From JACVRM01 sp046262315 (GTDB lineage Bacteria > Actinomycetota > Thermoleophilia > Gaiellales > Gaiellaceae), in assembly GCA_046262315.1 (NCBI GenBank), contig JBHEMZ010000084.1:12720-76719 (forward strand): a stretch of DNA of 64,000 bases. Reading direction: 5' to 3'. The notes under the pieces are model-generated. The model searched no databases and was not told the DNA's origin. It worked only from the letters and a program-made list of their open reading frames with translations. Every line of letters starts with the position of its first letter. Position 1 is the stretch's first letter. A program made the position numbers and the translations under genes. Shown here piece by piece: positions 34,592 to 41,134 of this stretch.

Positions 34592-34813
34592 CTAGCCCGC
34601 GCGACGCCGGTGCACGCGGGGGGCCTGCTGCCCGAGAGCTGCGTAGGCGAGCGCCTGAAGCGATTCGTTGAGCACCGCGAGCTCGCGCACCAGGGGCGCC
34701 ATGTTCTCGCCGCTGTCGAGCCGGCGGTTGAGTCCCCGCAGCTCGGCGGTCAGCCGGTCGAGGCGCTCGAGCAGCGCGTCGAGCTGGCGGTCGCCGACCT
34801 CTTTGCCCTCCAC
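34592..34813 (-). CDS. Small coiled-coil protein, 73 residues
   Basis: Begins MEGKEVGDRQLDALLERLDR with heptad spacing (LDALLERLDRLTAELRGLNR) and ends with a basic tail (RVHRRRAG). GTG 34813 is preceded by TAACAT ending 8 bases away, the leaderless pattern of this genome, so this start is preferred over longer forms. Function unknown. Confidence 0.55.
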   Translation of the reverse strand: MEGKEVGDRQLDALLERLDRLTAELRGLNRRLDSGENMAPLVRELAVLNESLQALAYAALGQQAPRVHRRRAG

Positions 34814-34820
34814 GGACAGA

Positions 34821-34826
34821 ATGTTA
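34821..34826 (-). promoter_or_regulatory. -10 box TAACAT for the 73-residue protein gene
   Basis: On the minus strand TAACAT ends 8 bases before GTG 34813. It overlaps the stop of the preceding gene. Confidence 0.45.
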
Positions 34827-35297
34827 GTCGCCGCTTCGGAGCAGATCCTCGCGCGAGTGGACGACGACCGCGTGAGGGCCGAGTCGGGCGAGCAGTCGCT
34901 CGAGGGCTCCCGCGCCGGTCTCGAGCGCATCCACGCGTCGCTCGGCGCCGAGCTGCGCGAGCACAACCCGCGCGAGCGGCTCCGGGGCGTCGGTGAAGAC
35001 ACCGACACGGGCGCCGTGTGCCTGCGCCCGCCTCAGGAGGTCGCCGACGTCGGCCTTGCGACGGAGGTGGAGCGGGGCGTGATCCTCGGCCCAGCGGCCG
35101 AGAGCCGCCCGCCAGTCGCCGATCCCCGCCGCCGCCCACGCGTCGAGCGCAGCCGCCGCCTGCACGCGGTCCGCCGGGAGCGCCGCCGGGTCGAGCGGGG
35201 CGATGGCCGCGAAGCGCCGCGCCGCGTCTTCCAGCCACCCCGCCCAGAGGGCCCGCGTGTCGCCGAATACGTCGAGGTCGATGGCGAGCGCTCTCAT
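34824..35297 (-). CDS. HAD-like hydrolase
   Basis: 157 residues. The N-terminus MRALAIDLDVFGDTRALW holds a DxD like HAD motif I, VGVFTDAPE resembles motif II (Thr), and LGPHAVVVHSREDLL lies near the end. The motif is not the classical DxDGT, so catalytic activity is uncertain. Its ATG overlaps the stop of the VanZ-like gene (ATGA). Confidence 0.6.
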   Translation of the reverse strand: MRALAIDLDVFGDTRALWAGWLEDAARRFAAIAPLDPAALPADRVQAAAALDAWAAAGIGDWRAALGRWAEDHAPLHLRRKADVGDLLRRAQAHGARVGVFTDAPEPLARVVLAQLGAERRVDALETGAGALERLLARLGPHAVVVHSREDLLRSGD

Positions 35298-35632
35298 CGC
35301 CGCAGCCGCCGGAGTGCGAGGATGCCGGCCGCCACTCCCGCGGCGTCGAAGAAGACGTCCCGCGCCGTTCCCTCACGACCCGAGACGAACGTCTGGTGCA
35401 GCTCGTCCGAGATCGCGTACGCAAGCCCCGAGAGCAGCGCCACCGGCTCCGACAAGGCCCGAGCGAGCAACGCGCCGAGCACGGCGTACTCCGTCACGTG
35501 CGCGAGCTTCCGCAGCGCGAGATCCCAGGTACCGAGCCCCGTCCCGAGCGAAGGGATGGACGACAGCACGAAGATGACGGCCGCCCACGCGACCACCGGC
35601 AGCCAGAGCGTCGCGGCGCGGCGAGTCGGCAC
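35294..35632 (-). CDS. VanZ-like membrane protein
   Basis: 112 residues with four helices. VanZ family signature: VLSSIPS near the first helix, KLAHVTEYAVLGALLARAL and AISDELHQTFVSGREGTARD. Role unclear (envelope or glycopeptide-related in some hosts). GTG 35632 is chosen by the TAGCAT box 8 bases upstream; the ATG at 35641 is 3 codons earlier and possible. Divergent from the riboswitch operon. Confidence 0.82.
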   Translation of the reverse strand: MPTRRAATLWLPVVAWAAVIFVLSSIPSLGTGLGTWDLALRKLAHVTEYAVLGALLARALSEPVALLSGLAYAISDELHQTFVSGREGTARDVFFDAAGVAAGILALRRLRR

Positions 35633-35639
35633 GCCGGCC

Positions 35640-35645
35640 ATGCTA
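35640..35645 (-). promoter_or_regulatory. -10 box TAGCAT for the VanZ-like gene
   Basis: Minus-strand TAGCAT ends 8 bases before GTG 35632. It lies 10 bases from the -10 candidate of the divergent riboswitch transcript. Confidence 0.45.
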
Positions 35646-35654
35646 AGTTCCGCC

Positions 35655-35660
35655 GACAAT
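35655..35660 (+). promoter_or_regulatory. -10 candidate GACAAT for the cobalamin riboswitch transcript
   Basis: GACAAT just before the riboswitch 5' end, placing a transcription start around 35667. The -35 region is not clear. Confidence 0.4.
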
Positions 35661-35812
35661 CAGGCGAGCGGTCAAGGGAATCCGGTGCAAGTCCGGGACG
35701 GTCCCGCCGCTGTGAGGGGAGTTGCCTCCGCGCCGAATCGCCACTGGCCTCCGGGCCGGGAAGGCGGTGCGGAGGGGAGCCCCGAGTCAGAAGACCTACC
35801 GCCCGCCTCCCG
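35661..35812 (+). promoter_or_regulatory. Cobalamin (B12) riboswitch
   Basis: The conserved core is easy to read: GGGAATCCGGTGCAAGTCC (about 35676-35694), CGGTCCCGCCGCTGTGA (35699-35715), GCCACTG then GGGAAGGCGG, and the B12-box equivalent GAGTCAGAAGACCTACC (35784-35800). The order and spacing match the family. It lies 30 bases upstream of the Shine-Dalgarno AAGGAGG (35831-35837) of the first gene, so it is likely to act on translation or transcription of the whole operon and repress it when cobalamin is plentiful. Confidence 0.95.
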
Positions 35813-35841
35813 ACACCGAACCCCTCGCGGAAGGAGGATTC

Positions 35842-36438
35842 GTGCGACGTACCCTGTTCGCCTCGCTGGGGCTCTGCGCCCTGGCACTCTCGCTCGTCCC
35901 CGCAGGTCTCGCCGCGCGTGTGCACGTGCGCGTGGAAGGCAAGACGCAGACCATCTACGGCGCGGCGGAGCCGACCGTCGACGTGGCCAACCCGCTCGCC
36001 GCCATCGAGGCCGCCAGCCTCTTCGGCGAGTTCTACTACCACGTCACGACGACCGCCTTCGGGCCCTACGTCGACCAGGTCGGCCGCTACCCGGCGGGGG
36101 GCACGAGCGGCTGGGTCTTCAAGGTCAACGGCGACTCGCCGCCGGTCGGCGCCGACAAGGTCGAGCTGAAAGCCGGTGACCGCGTGCTCTGGTACTGGGC
36201 CACGTTCGGGCCGACCGGCGCCGGCCCCGAGACCCTGTCGCTGCGGCGCGTCAACCGGCGCTGTTACGCGGTGGCCGCACAGGACGACACCGGCAAGACA
36301 CGGCCCGCGGCCGGCTCCGTGCTTCGTGTCGACGGCCGAGCCGTGAAGACGCGTGCCGGCCAGGGCTGCGTCGGCAAGCACCGCGGCCTCGTGCGGGCGA
36401 CGCTTGCGGGGGCCGTGCGCTCGAACGCGTTGCCGTGA
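35842..36438 (+). CDS. Secreted DUF4430 (transcobalamin C-terminal-like) protein
   Basis: 198 residues with a signal peptide (LFASLGLCALALSLVPAGLAA). The DUF4430 core at about 65-120 has GGTSGWVFKVNGDSPPVGAD and LKAGDRVLWYWATFGPTG, the W-x-x-x-VNG and GDxVxWYW motifs of the beta domain that contacts cobalamin in intrinsic factor and transcobalamin. The rest (RVNRRCYAV to end) has two Cys. Sitting right after a B12 riboswitch, it is probably an extracellular cobalamin-binding component. GTG start with AAGGAGG Shine-Dalgarno. Its stop overlaps the next start. Confidence 0.83.
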   Translation: MRRTLFASLGLCALALSLVPAGLAARVHVRVEGKTQTIYGAAEPTVDVANPLAAIEAASLFGEFYYHVTTTAFGPYVDQVGRYPAGGTSGWVFKVNGDSPPVGADKVELKAGDRVLWYWATFGPTGAGPETLSLRRVNRRCYAVAAQDDTGKTRPAAGSVLRVDGRAVKTRAGQGCVGKHRGLVRATLAGAVRSNALP

Positions 36439-37142
36439 TCCGCCGCGCGGCCGCGCTCCTCGCGTGCCTGCTCGTCGCGGCGTGCGGCGGCGGGGGCGGC
36501 GAGGAGCGCGGTACCGCCCGGCTCTGGATCACGCGCGACCGCGGCGCCGAAGTGCTGTTGACGACCACCGTGCCCGCGGGGATCTCCGCGCTCGAGGCGC
36601 TCGACCGTGTCGCCGACGTCGAGACGCGCTACGGGGGCCGCTACGTCCAGGAGATCGACGGACTGGCCGGCAGCCTGTCCGAGCAGCGCGACTGGTACTA
36701 CTTCGTGAACGGCTACGAGGGCGACCGCAGTGCCGCCGAGTACCGGCTGCACGACGGCGACGTCGAGTGGTGGGACTACCGGAGCTGGGAGCGCCCAGGC
36801 GAAGCGCGCCTAGTGGTGGGCGCCTTCCCAGAGCCGTTTCTGCACGGCTACGGCGGCCGGAGACGCCCAGTGGCGGTTCGATACGCGCCGGCGCTCGAGC
36901 GCGGGGCGCGGGAGCTCGGCCGGCTGCTGCGCGCAAGCTCGGTGGCGCCGTGGGACGTCCCCGTGCCGGACGGCCACAACGCCCTTCGCGTCGCCGAGGG
37001 CCTGCAGGATGGGCTACGCGCCGGGTTCTGTGGCGGTGCCGGCTCGGCCGGAGACCCGGTGTGCTTCTCGCTCATCGGCGATCCGCTGCAACTTGCGGCG
37101 AGGCCGGAGCGAGTGCGCTACCGATACGAGTGGCGTCCGTGA
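36435..37142 (+). CDS. DUF4430-containing lipoprotein
   Basis: 235 residues. A lipoprotein signal ends LLACLLVAACGG with the Cys at ~17. The DUF4430 core follows: ISALEALDRVADVETRYGG, SLSEQRDWYYFVNG and YRLHDGDVEWWDYRSWE. After ~130, an unrelated-looking region (VVGAFPEPFLHGYGGRRRPV) occurs. Probably a membrane-tethered cobalamin receptor that hands substrate to the ECF S subunit. Coupled to both neighbours by GTGA overlaps. Confidence 0.84.
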   Translation: MIRRAAALLACLLVAACGGGGGEERGTARLWITRDRGAEVLLTTTVPAGISALEALDRVADVETRYGGRYVQEIDGLAGSLSEQRDWYYFVNGYEGDRSAAEYRLHDGDVEWWDYRSWERPGEARLVVGAFPEPFLHGYGGRRRPVAVRYAPALERGARELGRLLRASSVAPWDVPVPDGHNALRVAEGLQDGLRAGFCGGAGSAGDPVCFSLIGDPLQLAARPERVRYRYEWRP

Positions 37143-37837
37143 GAGCGACCGCAGGGCTCTCTGTTCTGGCCGCACTTACCGCTGCGGCGCTCGCCTCCGG
37201 CCACCATGTGACCGTCGCCCTGATCTGCGTCGGGCTGCTCGTCGCATGCCTCCGTGCTCCGCGCTGGCGCGTCTATGTCGCAGGCGCGCTCGTCCCCGCG
37301 GCGCTCGTCTTCCTGCTCTCGCCGCTGGTCGGCACCGTCGGCTACGACGAGCTATGGCAGGGACCGAGGGTGCCGGTGCTCGGAGAGCTGAACGTCACCT
37401 GGGAAGAGATGGACGCCGCCGCGCTCCAGGCGCTGCGACTGGCCGCGGTCGGGCTCGCCTTTGCCGCGTACGCGCTGCTGCTCGACCACGACCGGCTCGT
37501 CGGTGCGGCGCGCTTCGCGCGGCGCTCGGTGCTCTTGGTCGCGCTCGCCACCCGGCTCGTGCCGACGCTGGAGCGCGATGCGCGCGGGTACGTGGACGCG
37601 CTCGAGGGTCGCGGAGTGGCCGTCGCTGGTGTGCGCGGGCGGGCGCGGCTGCTCTCGCCGCTCGTCGCGGGCTCGCTCGAGCGCGCGCTCAACCTGGCCG
37701 AGGCGATGGAGGCGCGGGGCTACGGACGGCCGTTGCCCCGGCGTGCGAAGGAGCCGCGGCGGCATTGGCCAACACGGGACCGGGTCGTCGTGGCGGCTGC
37801 GGTGGCGGTCGCCGTGGGGTGCTTCGTATGGCTCTAG
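37139..37837 (+). CDS. ecfT: ECF transporter transmembrane subunit EcfT
   Basis: 232 residues with about five helices. The coupling-helix motif for ATPase contact is visible as LEGRGVAVAGVRG and the second one as AMEARGYGRPLPR (the A-R-G motifs of EcfT). It couples ATP hydrolysis to S-subunit toppling. Start GTG 37139 overlaps the upstream stop; the next gene begins 10 bases before its end. Confidence 0.9.
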   Translation: MRATAGLSVLAALTAAALASGHHVTVALICVGLLVACLRAPRWRVYVAGALVPAALVFLLSPLVGTVGYDELWQGPRVPVLGELNVTWEEMDAAALQALRLAAVGLAFAAYALLLDHDRLVGAARFARRSVLLVALATRLVPTLERDARGYVDALEGRGVAVAGVRGRARLLSPLVAGSLERALNLAEAMEARGYGRPLPRRAKEPRRHWPTRDRVVVAAAVAVAVGCFVWL

Positions 37838-39180
37838 CGGCGGCCCACGGGCTGTCGTTCTCGTATCCCGGCCCGGCGGGGCCGGCGTTGCGGGACGTGT
37901 CGCTTGCTGTCGAGCCGGGAGAGGTCGTGCTCGTGCTAGGCCCGTCGGGTTCCGGAAAGTCGACGCTCCTGCGCGCGTTCGCCGGTCTCGTGCCTCACTT
38001 CCACGGCGGGCGGTTCCAAGGTCGCGTGAAGGTTGCGGGGCTCGACACACGCGACCACCGGCCGGTTGAGCTCGCGGGCACGGTCGCGACCGTCTTCCAG
38101 GATCCCGAGGATCAGGTGGTAATGACGCGCGTCGCGGCCGAGGTCGAGTTCGGGCTCGAGAACCTGGGCGAGTCGCGCGGCGAGCGCGAGCGCCGCGCCT
38201 TCGAGGCACTGGCGGCGGTCGGGGTCGAGCACCTGGCCGAGCGGCGCACGTACGAGCTGTCGCAGGGCGAGCTCCAGCGCGTCTGCCTCGCGTCGGCTCT
38301 CGCGCTCGAGCCGCGGCTGCTCGTGCTCGACGAGCCGACGTCGCAGCTCGACCCGGAGGCGGCGGACGAGTTCCTCGAGCTCGTCGCCGGCCTCGGCCTC
38401 GCTGTCCTGCTCTCCGAGCAGCGTCCGGAGACTCCCCTGGAGATCGCCGACCGGGTCGTCTTCCTCGAGCAGGGCCGGGTGGTTTTCGATGCACCACGTG
38501 AGCGCGCGACCCGGTGGCTCGCGGAGCACCGGCCCTTGTGGCTCAGAGCCACAAGGGCCGTGGAGGTGGCTCCTGTTTTTCCGAGTCGGGTCGTTTGCCG
38601 GCTGGCCGGCGTCTCGTTCGGCTACGGCGACCGGCGCGTGCTCGACGGCGTGGATCTCGAGCTGCGACGCGGCGAGGTTGTCGCGCTGACCGGGCCGAAC
38701 GGCTCCGGCAAGACCACGCTCGCCAGGCTCGCCGCCGGGCTACTCGAGCCGCAGGCCGGCCGGGTGGACCGGCGCGGGCGGGCCTCCTATCTCGCGCAGG
38801 ATCCCGGACGCTACGTGGTCTGCGAGCGGGCGGACGAGGAGGTCGCACTCGGGATCGGAGGCGATCGCAGAGGGGCCGCCAACTGGCTGGCCACGGTCGG
38901 GCTTGCGGGCCTGGAGACGCGCCATCCTCGCGACCTTTCGAGCGGCGAGCGGGAGCGTCTCGCCGTCGCCGCCGTGCTCGCCACCGACCCGGAGCTGCTC
39001 GTACTGGACGAGCCCACACGCGGCGTCGATCCCGAGCGCAAAGCCGCGCTGGCGGCGCTGCTTCGCGCAGGGCGGAGCGATCGCGCCACGCTGGTCGTCA
39101 CTCACGACCGCGTCTTCGCTGCGGACGTCGCGGACCGCGAAGTCTCGCTCGCGCCGGTGGGGAAGCCCGTCCTTGCGTAG
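37828..39180 (+). CDS. ECF transporter ATPase, fused tandem ATP-binding domains
   Basis: 450 residues with two ABC ATPase domains in one chain. First: Walker A GPSGSGKST (~38), signature LSQGELQRV, Walker B LLVLDEPTSQLD. Second: GPNGSGKTT (~289), signature LSSGERERL, LLVLDEPTRGVD. Energises the ECF module, the equivalent of EcfA1+EcfA2. The linker between the halves (RPLWLRATRAVEVAP) is encoded by a perfect hairpin followed by a terminator-like stem and T-run. ATG 37828. Confidence 0.92.
   Translation: MALAAAHGLSFSYPGPAGPALRDVSLAVEPGEVVLVLGPSGSGKSTLLRAFAGLVPHFHGGRFQGRVKVAGLDTRDHRPVELAGTVATVFQDPEDQVVMTRVAAEVEFGLENLGESRGERERRAFEALAAVGVEHLAERRTYELSQGELQRVCLASALALEPRLLVLDEPTSQLDPEAADEFLELVAGLGLAVLLSEQRPETPLEIADRVVFLEQGRVVFDAPRERATRWLAEHRPLWLRATRAVEVAPVFPSRVVCRLAGVSFGYGDRRVLDGVDLELRRGEVVALTGPNGSGKTTLARLAAGLLEPQAGRVDRRGRASYLAQDPGRYVVCERADEEVALGIGGDRRGAANWLATVGLAGLETRHPRDLSSGERERLAVAAVLATDPELLVLDEPTRGVDPERKAALAALLRAGRSDRATLVVTHDRVFAADVADREVSLAPVGKPVLA
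38530..38560. repeat. Perfect palindrome in the linker of the fused EcfA gene
   Basis: CGGCCCTTGTGGCTC, one base, then its reverse complement (15-bp arms). It is followed at 38562-38580 by GGAG-GTGG-CTCC and TGTTTTT, a terminator-like hairpin with a T-run. All inside the coding frame between the two ATPase domains. Confidence 0.7.
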
Positions 39181-39847
39181 GGCGGTCGCTGCCCTCGCCG
39201 CCGGCGGCGCCTTCGCGGCCGTCGTCTGGGCGGCGGCGTCGCCCGGCCGTGCGGGTCTCGCCCTGTTGCTAGTCGCGCTAGCGCTGCTCGTCGCCGGGGC
39301 CGCGTGGGTAGAGGGAAGCCCCGAATCGGCTCGCGAGGTCGCTCTCGTCGCGACGCTCGCCGGCCTCGCCGCGGCGGGCCGGGTGCTCTTCGCCGCTGTG
39401 CCAGGCGTGCAGCCGCTGACGGTCACTGCCGTGGCCTCGGGGGCTGCGCTGGGGGCGCGCCAGGGGGCGGCGGTCGGCGCGATCGGCGCGCTCGTCTCGA
39501 ACTTCTTTCTCGGGCAGGGTGTCTGGACGCCGTGGCAGATGCTGGGCTGGGGGCTCTGCGGCGGCGCCGGGGCGCTGCTGCGACCGCTGCTGCGCCGCCG
39601 GCTCGCCTTCGCGCTCGCGTGCTGCGTCCTCGGCTTCGCCTTCTCGTCGTTCATGGACCTCTGGCTGTGGTGGAGCTTCTGGCCGCACACGGGCGCTGCG
39701 CTCGCGACCGTGCTCTCCGCAGGAGTGTGGTTCAGCGCCGCGCACGCCGTCGGCAACGTGCTCATCGCGCTCGCGGCCGGGCCCGAGCTACGGCGGCTGC
39801 TCGAGCGGTACGGGCGGCGCCTGCGTACGGAGCTGGTGCCGGCATGA
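39173..39847 (+). CDS. ECF transporter S component (likely cobalamin-specific)
   Basis: 224 residues, about six helices. The segment ALVSNFFLGQGVWTPWQMLG followed by WGLCGGAGALLRPLL is characteristic of S components of ECF transporters. TTG 39173 is taken as start because it overlaps the ATPase stop by 8 bases and begins just before the first helix; no ATG or GTG lies earlier in a useful position. Specificity for cobalamin is inferred from the riboswitch and neighbours, not from binding residues. Confidence 0.82.
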   Translation: MRRAVAALAAGGAFAAVVWAAASPGRAGLALLLVALALLVAGAAWVEGSPESAREVALVATLAGLAAAGRVLFAAVPGVQPLTVTAVASGAALGARQGAAVGAIGALVSNFFLGQGVWTPWQMLGWGLCGGAGALLRPLLRRRLAFALACCVLGFAFSSFMDLWLWWSFWPHTGAALATVLSAGVWFSAAHAVGNVLIALAAGPELRRLLERYGRRLRTELVPA

Positions 39848-40671
39848 AGCTGGCCGCGGTTGCTCTTGCGGCGCTCGCGCTCGCCACCCCAGCCCGGTTG
39901 TCCCCGCTCGACACGGCCGCCGGGTACCTCACCGCGCGACAACAGGCCGGCGGCGGGTTCGCGGAGCCGGATGAAGCTGCGGATCCGTCCCTGACCGCGT
40001 GGGTCGTGCTCGCGCTTCGCGCGGCGAATCGCGAGCTGCCGGACGGGACGGCGGAGTACCTCGAGCGTCAGCCATACCCCACCGCGAACGACCTCGCGCT
40101 ACGGATACTCGCCCTGCGGCTGCTGGGCCGGGACGTCGACGCCCTCGCGGACACGCTCGATAGCCTGCGCCGCCCGGACGGGCGCATCGGGCCCCTCGTC
40201 AACTCGACCGCGTGGGGCGTGATCGCGCTGCGCGCCGCCGGCCGGACCGCGCCGACGGCGTCCGTGCGTTACCTGCTCGCGCGCCAGCACGCGGGCGGCG
40301 GCTGGTCGTGGGCGCCCCGCGGCGGTCCCGACTCGAACGACACCGCGGCGGTCGTGCAGGCTCTCCGGTCGGCAGGGACGCGCGGGCGGCCGATCGAGCG
40401 GGGCCTCGCCTACCTGCGCCGTCTCCAGGCGCCCGGCGGAGGCTTTCGTCTCGTGACGGGGCGTGCTCCCGACGCGCAGTCAACCGCCTGGGCGGTCCAG
40501 GCGTACCTCGCGGCCGGGAAGAAGCCGCCGAGGGCCGCGCTCGCGTTCCTGATCTCGCTGAGGCGCGCCGACGGCTCGTTCCGCTACTCGCGGCGCTACG
40601 CGACCACGCCCGCGATCGTGACCGCGCAGGTCGTGCCCGCTCTCGCCGGGAAGCCCTTTCCGCTCCGCTAG
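39844..40671 (+). CDS. Secreted prenyltransferase/squalene-cyclase-like alpha-alpha toroid protein
   Basis: 275 residues with a signal peptide (LAAVALAALALATPARL). At least five ~50-residue repeats of the form YL..RQ..GGGFaxp...S...AWVVLAL (for example YLTARQQAGGGFAEPDEAA and YLLARQHAGGGWSWAPRGG). This is the terpene-cyclase/geranylgeranyltransferase toroid fold also used by the N-terminal domain of intrinsic factor and transcobalamin. No DDxD or DxDD cyclase motif is seen, so an enzyme role is unlikely. ATG overlaps the S-component stop. Probably partners the DUF4430 proteins in cobalamin capture. Confidence 0.82.
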   Translation: MKLAAVALAALALATPARLSPLDTAAGYLTARQQAGGGFAEPDEAADPSLTAWVVLALRAANRELPDGTAEYLERQPYPTANDLALRILALRLLGRDVDALADTLDSLRRPDGRIGPLVNSTAWGVIALRAAGRTAPTASVRYLLARQHAGGGWSWAPRGGPDSNDTAAVVQALRSAGTRGRPIERGLAYLRRLQAPGGGFRLVTGRAPDAQSTAWAVQAYLAAGKKPPRAALAFLISLRRADGSFRYSRRYATTPAIVTAQVVPALAGKPFPLR

Positions 40672-41066
40672 GAGAAGTCGCCGCGCGCGAGCGCCTGGCG
40701 CTTCGCGAGGTCGGCCGGGTCGACGAGCTGCCCGTCCCGTCCGACGTAGCCTTCCTTGCCGCCCACGACGAGGAGGACGAGATCGTCGTCGCCGACGTTC
40801 GAGAACTTACGGGGCGTGGTCGACTCGACGTGGCAGAGGCCGCCCGGCCCGAGCTCGCGGACGTCGTCGCCGACCTCGAAGCGCGCCGTCCCGCTGTGGA
40901 CGAAGTAGAGCTCGTCCTGGGCGTCGTGGTAGTGGTGGATGCCCTCGGCGCCCGGCGGGAGGACGAGCGCGTTGGCGCCGAAGGCGGTCACGCCGAGCTC
41001 CTGGCGGATCTTCCGAAAGCCGTAGCCCTTGCCGAGCTCCTCGATCGAGCCGAACGCGTGCGCCAT
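40668..41066 (-). CDS. Cupin-domain protein
   Basis: 132 residues. Cupin motif 1 GIHHYHDAQDELYFVHSG (metal ligands His, His, Glu) and motif 2 GPGGLCHVESTTPRKF are visible. Small single-cupin proteins of this kind have many roles; none can be assigned. The stop overlaps the end of the convergent toroid gene by 4 bases. ATG 41066 is preceded by TAGGGT on this strand. Confidence 0.82.
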   Translation of the reverse strand: MAHAFGSIEELGKGYGFRKIRQELGVTAFGANALVLPPGAEGIHHYHDAQDELYFVHSGTARFEVGDDVRELGPGGLCHVESTTPRKFSNVGDDDLVLLVVGGKEGYVGRDGQLVDPADLAKRQALARGDFS

Positions 41067-41073
41067 GGGCGCG

Positions 41074-41079
41074 ACCCTA
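41074..41079 (-). promoter_or_regulatory. -10 box TAGGGT for the cupin gene
   Basis: Minus-strand TAGGGT ends 8 bases before ATG 41066, leaderless spacing. Confidence 0.5.
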
Positions 41080-41121
41080 CCAGGAGCTTCAATCCCCCCT
41101 TCGCCCCGCGAAGTCGCGTCC

Positions 41122-41127
41122 TAGACT
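41122..41127 (+). promoter_or_regulatory. -10 box TAGACT for the cyclase-ATPase gene
   Basis: TAGACT ends 8 bases before ATG 41135. Identical hexamer to those before the FmdB and UDG genes. Confidence 0.55.
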
Positions 41128-41134
41128 CAGGGCG

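Noticed and set aside
39844..40671. Terpene cyclase or squalene-hopene cyclase function for the toroid protein
   Set aside because: No DxDD motif or other catalytic signature, only ~275 residues with a signal peptide, and the operon context is cobalamin transport.
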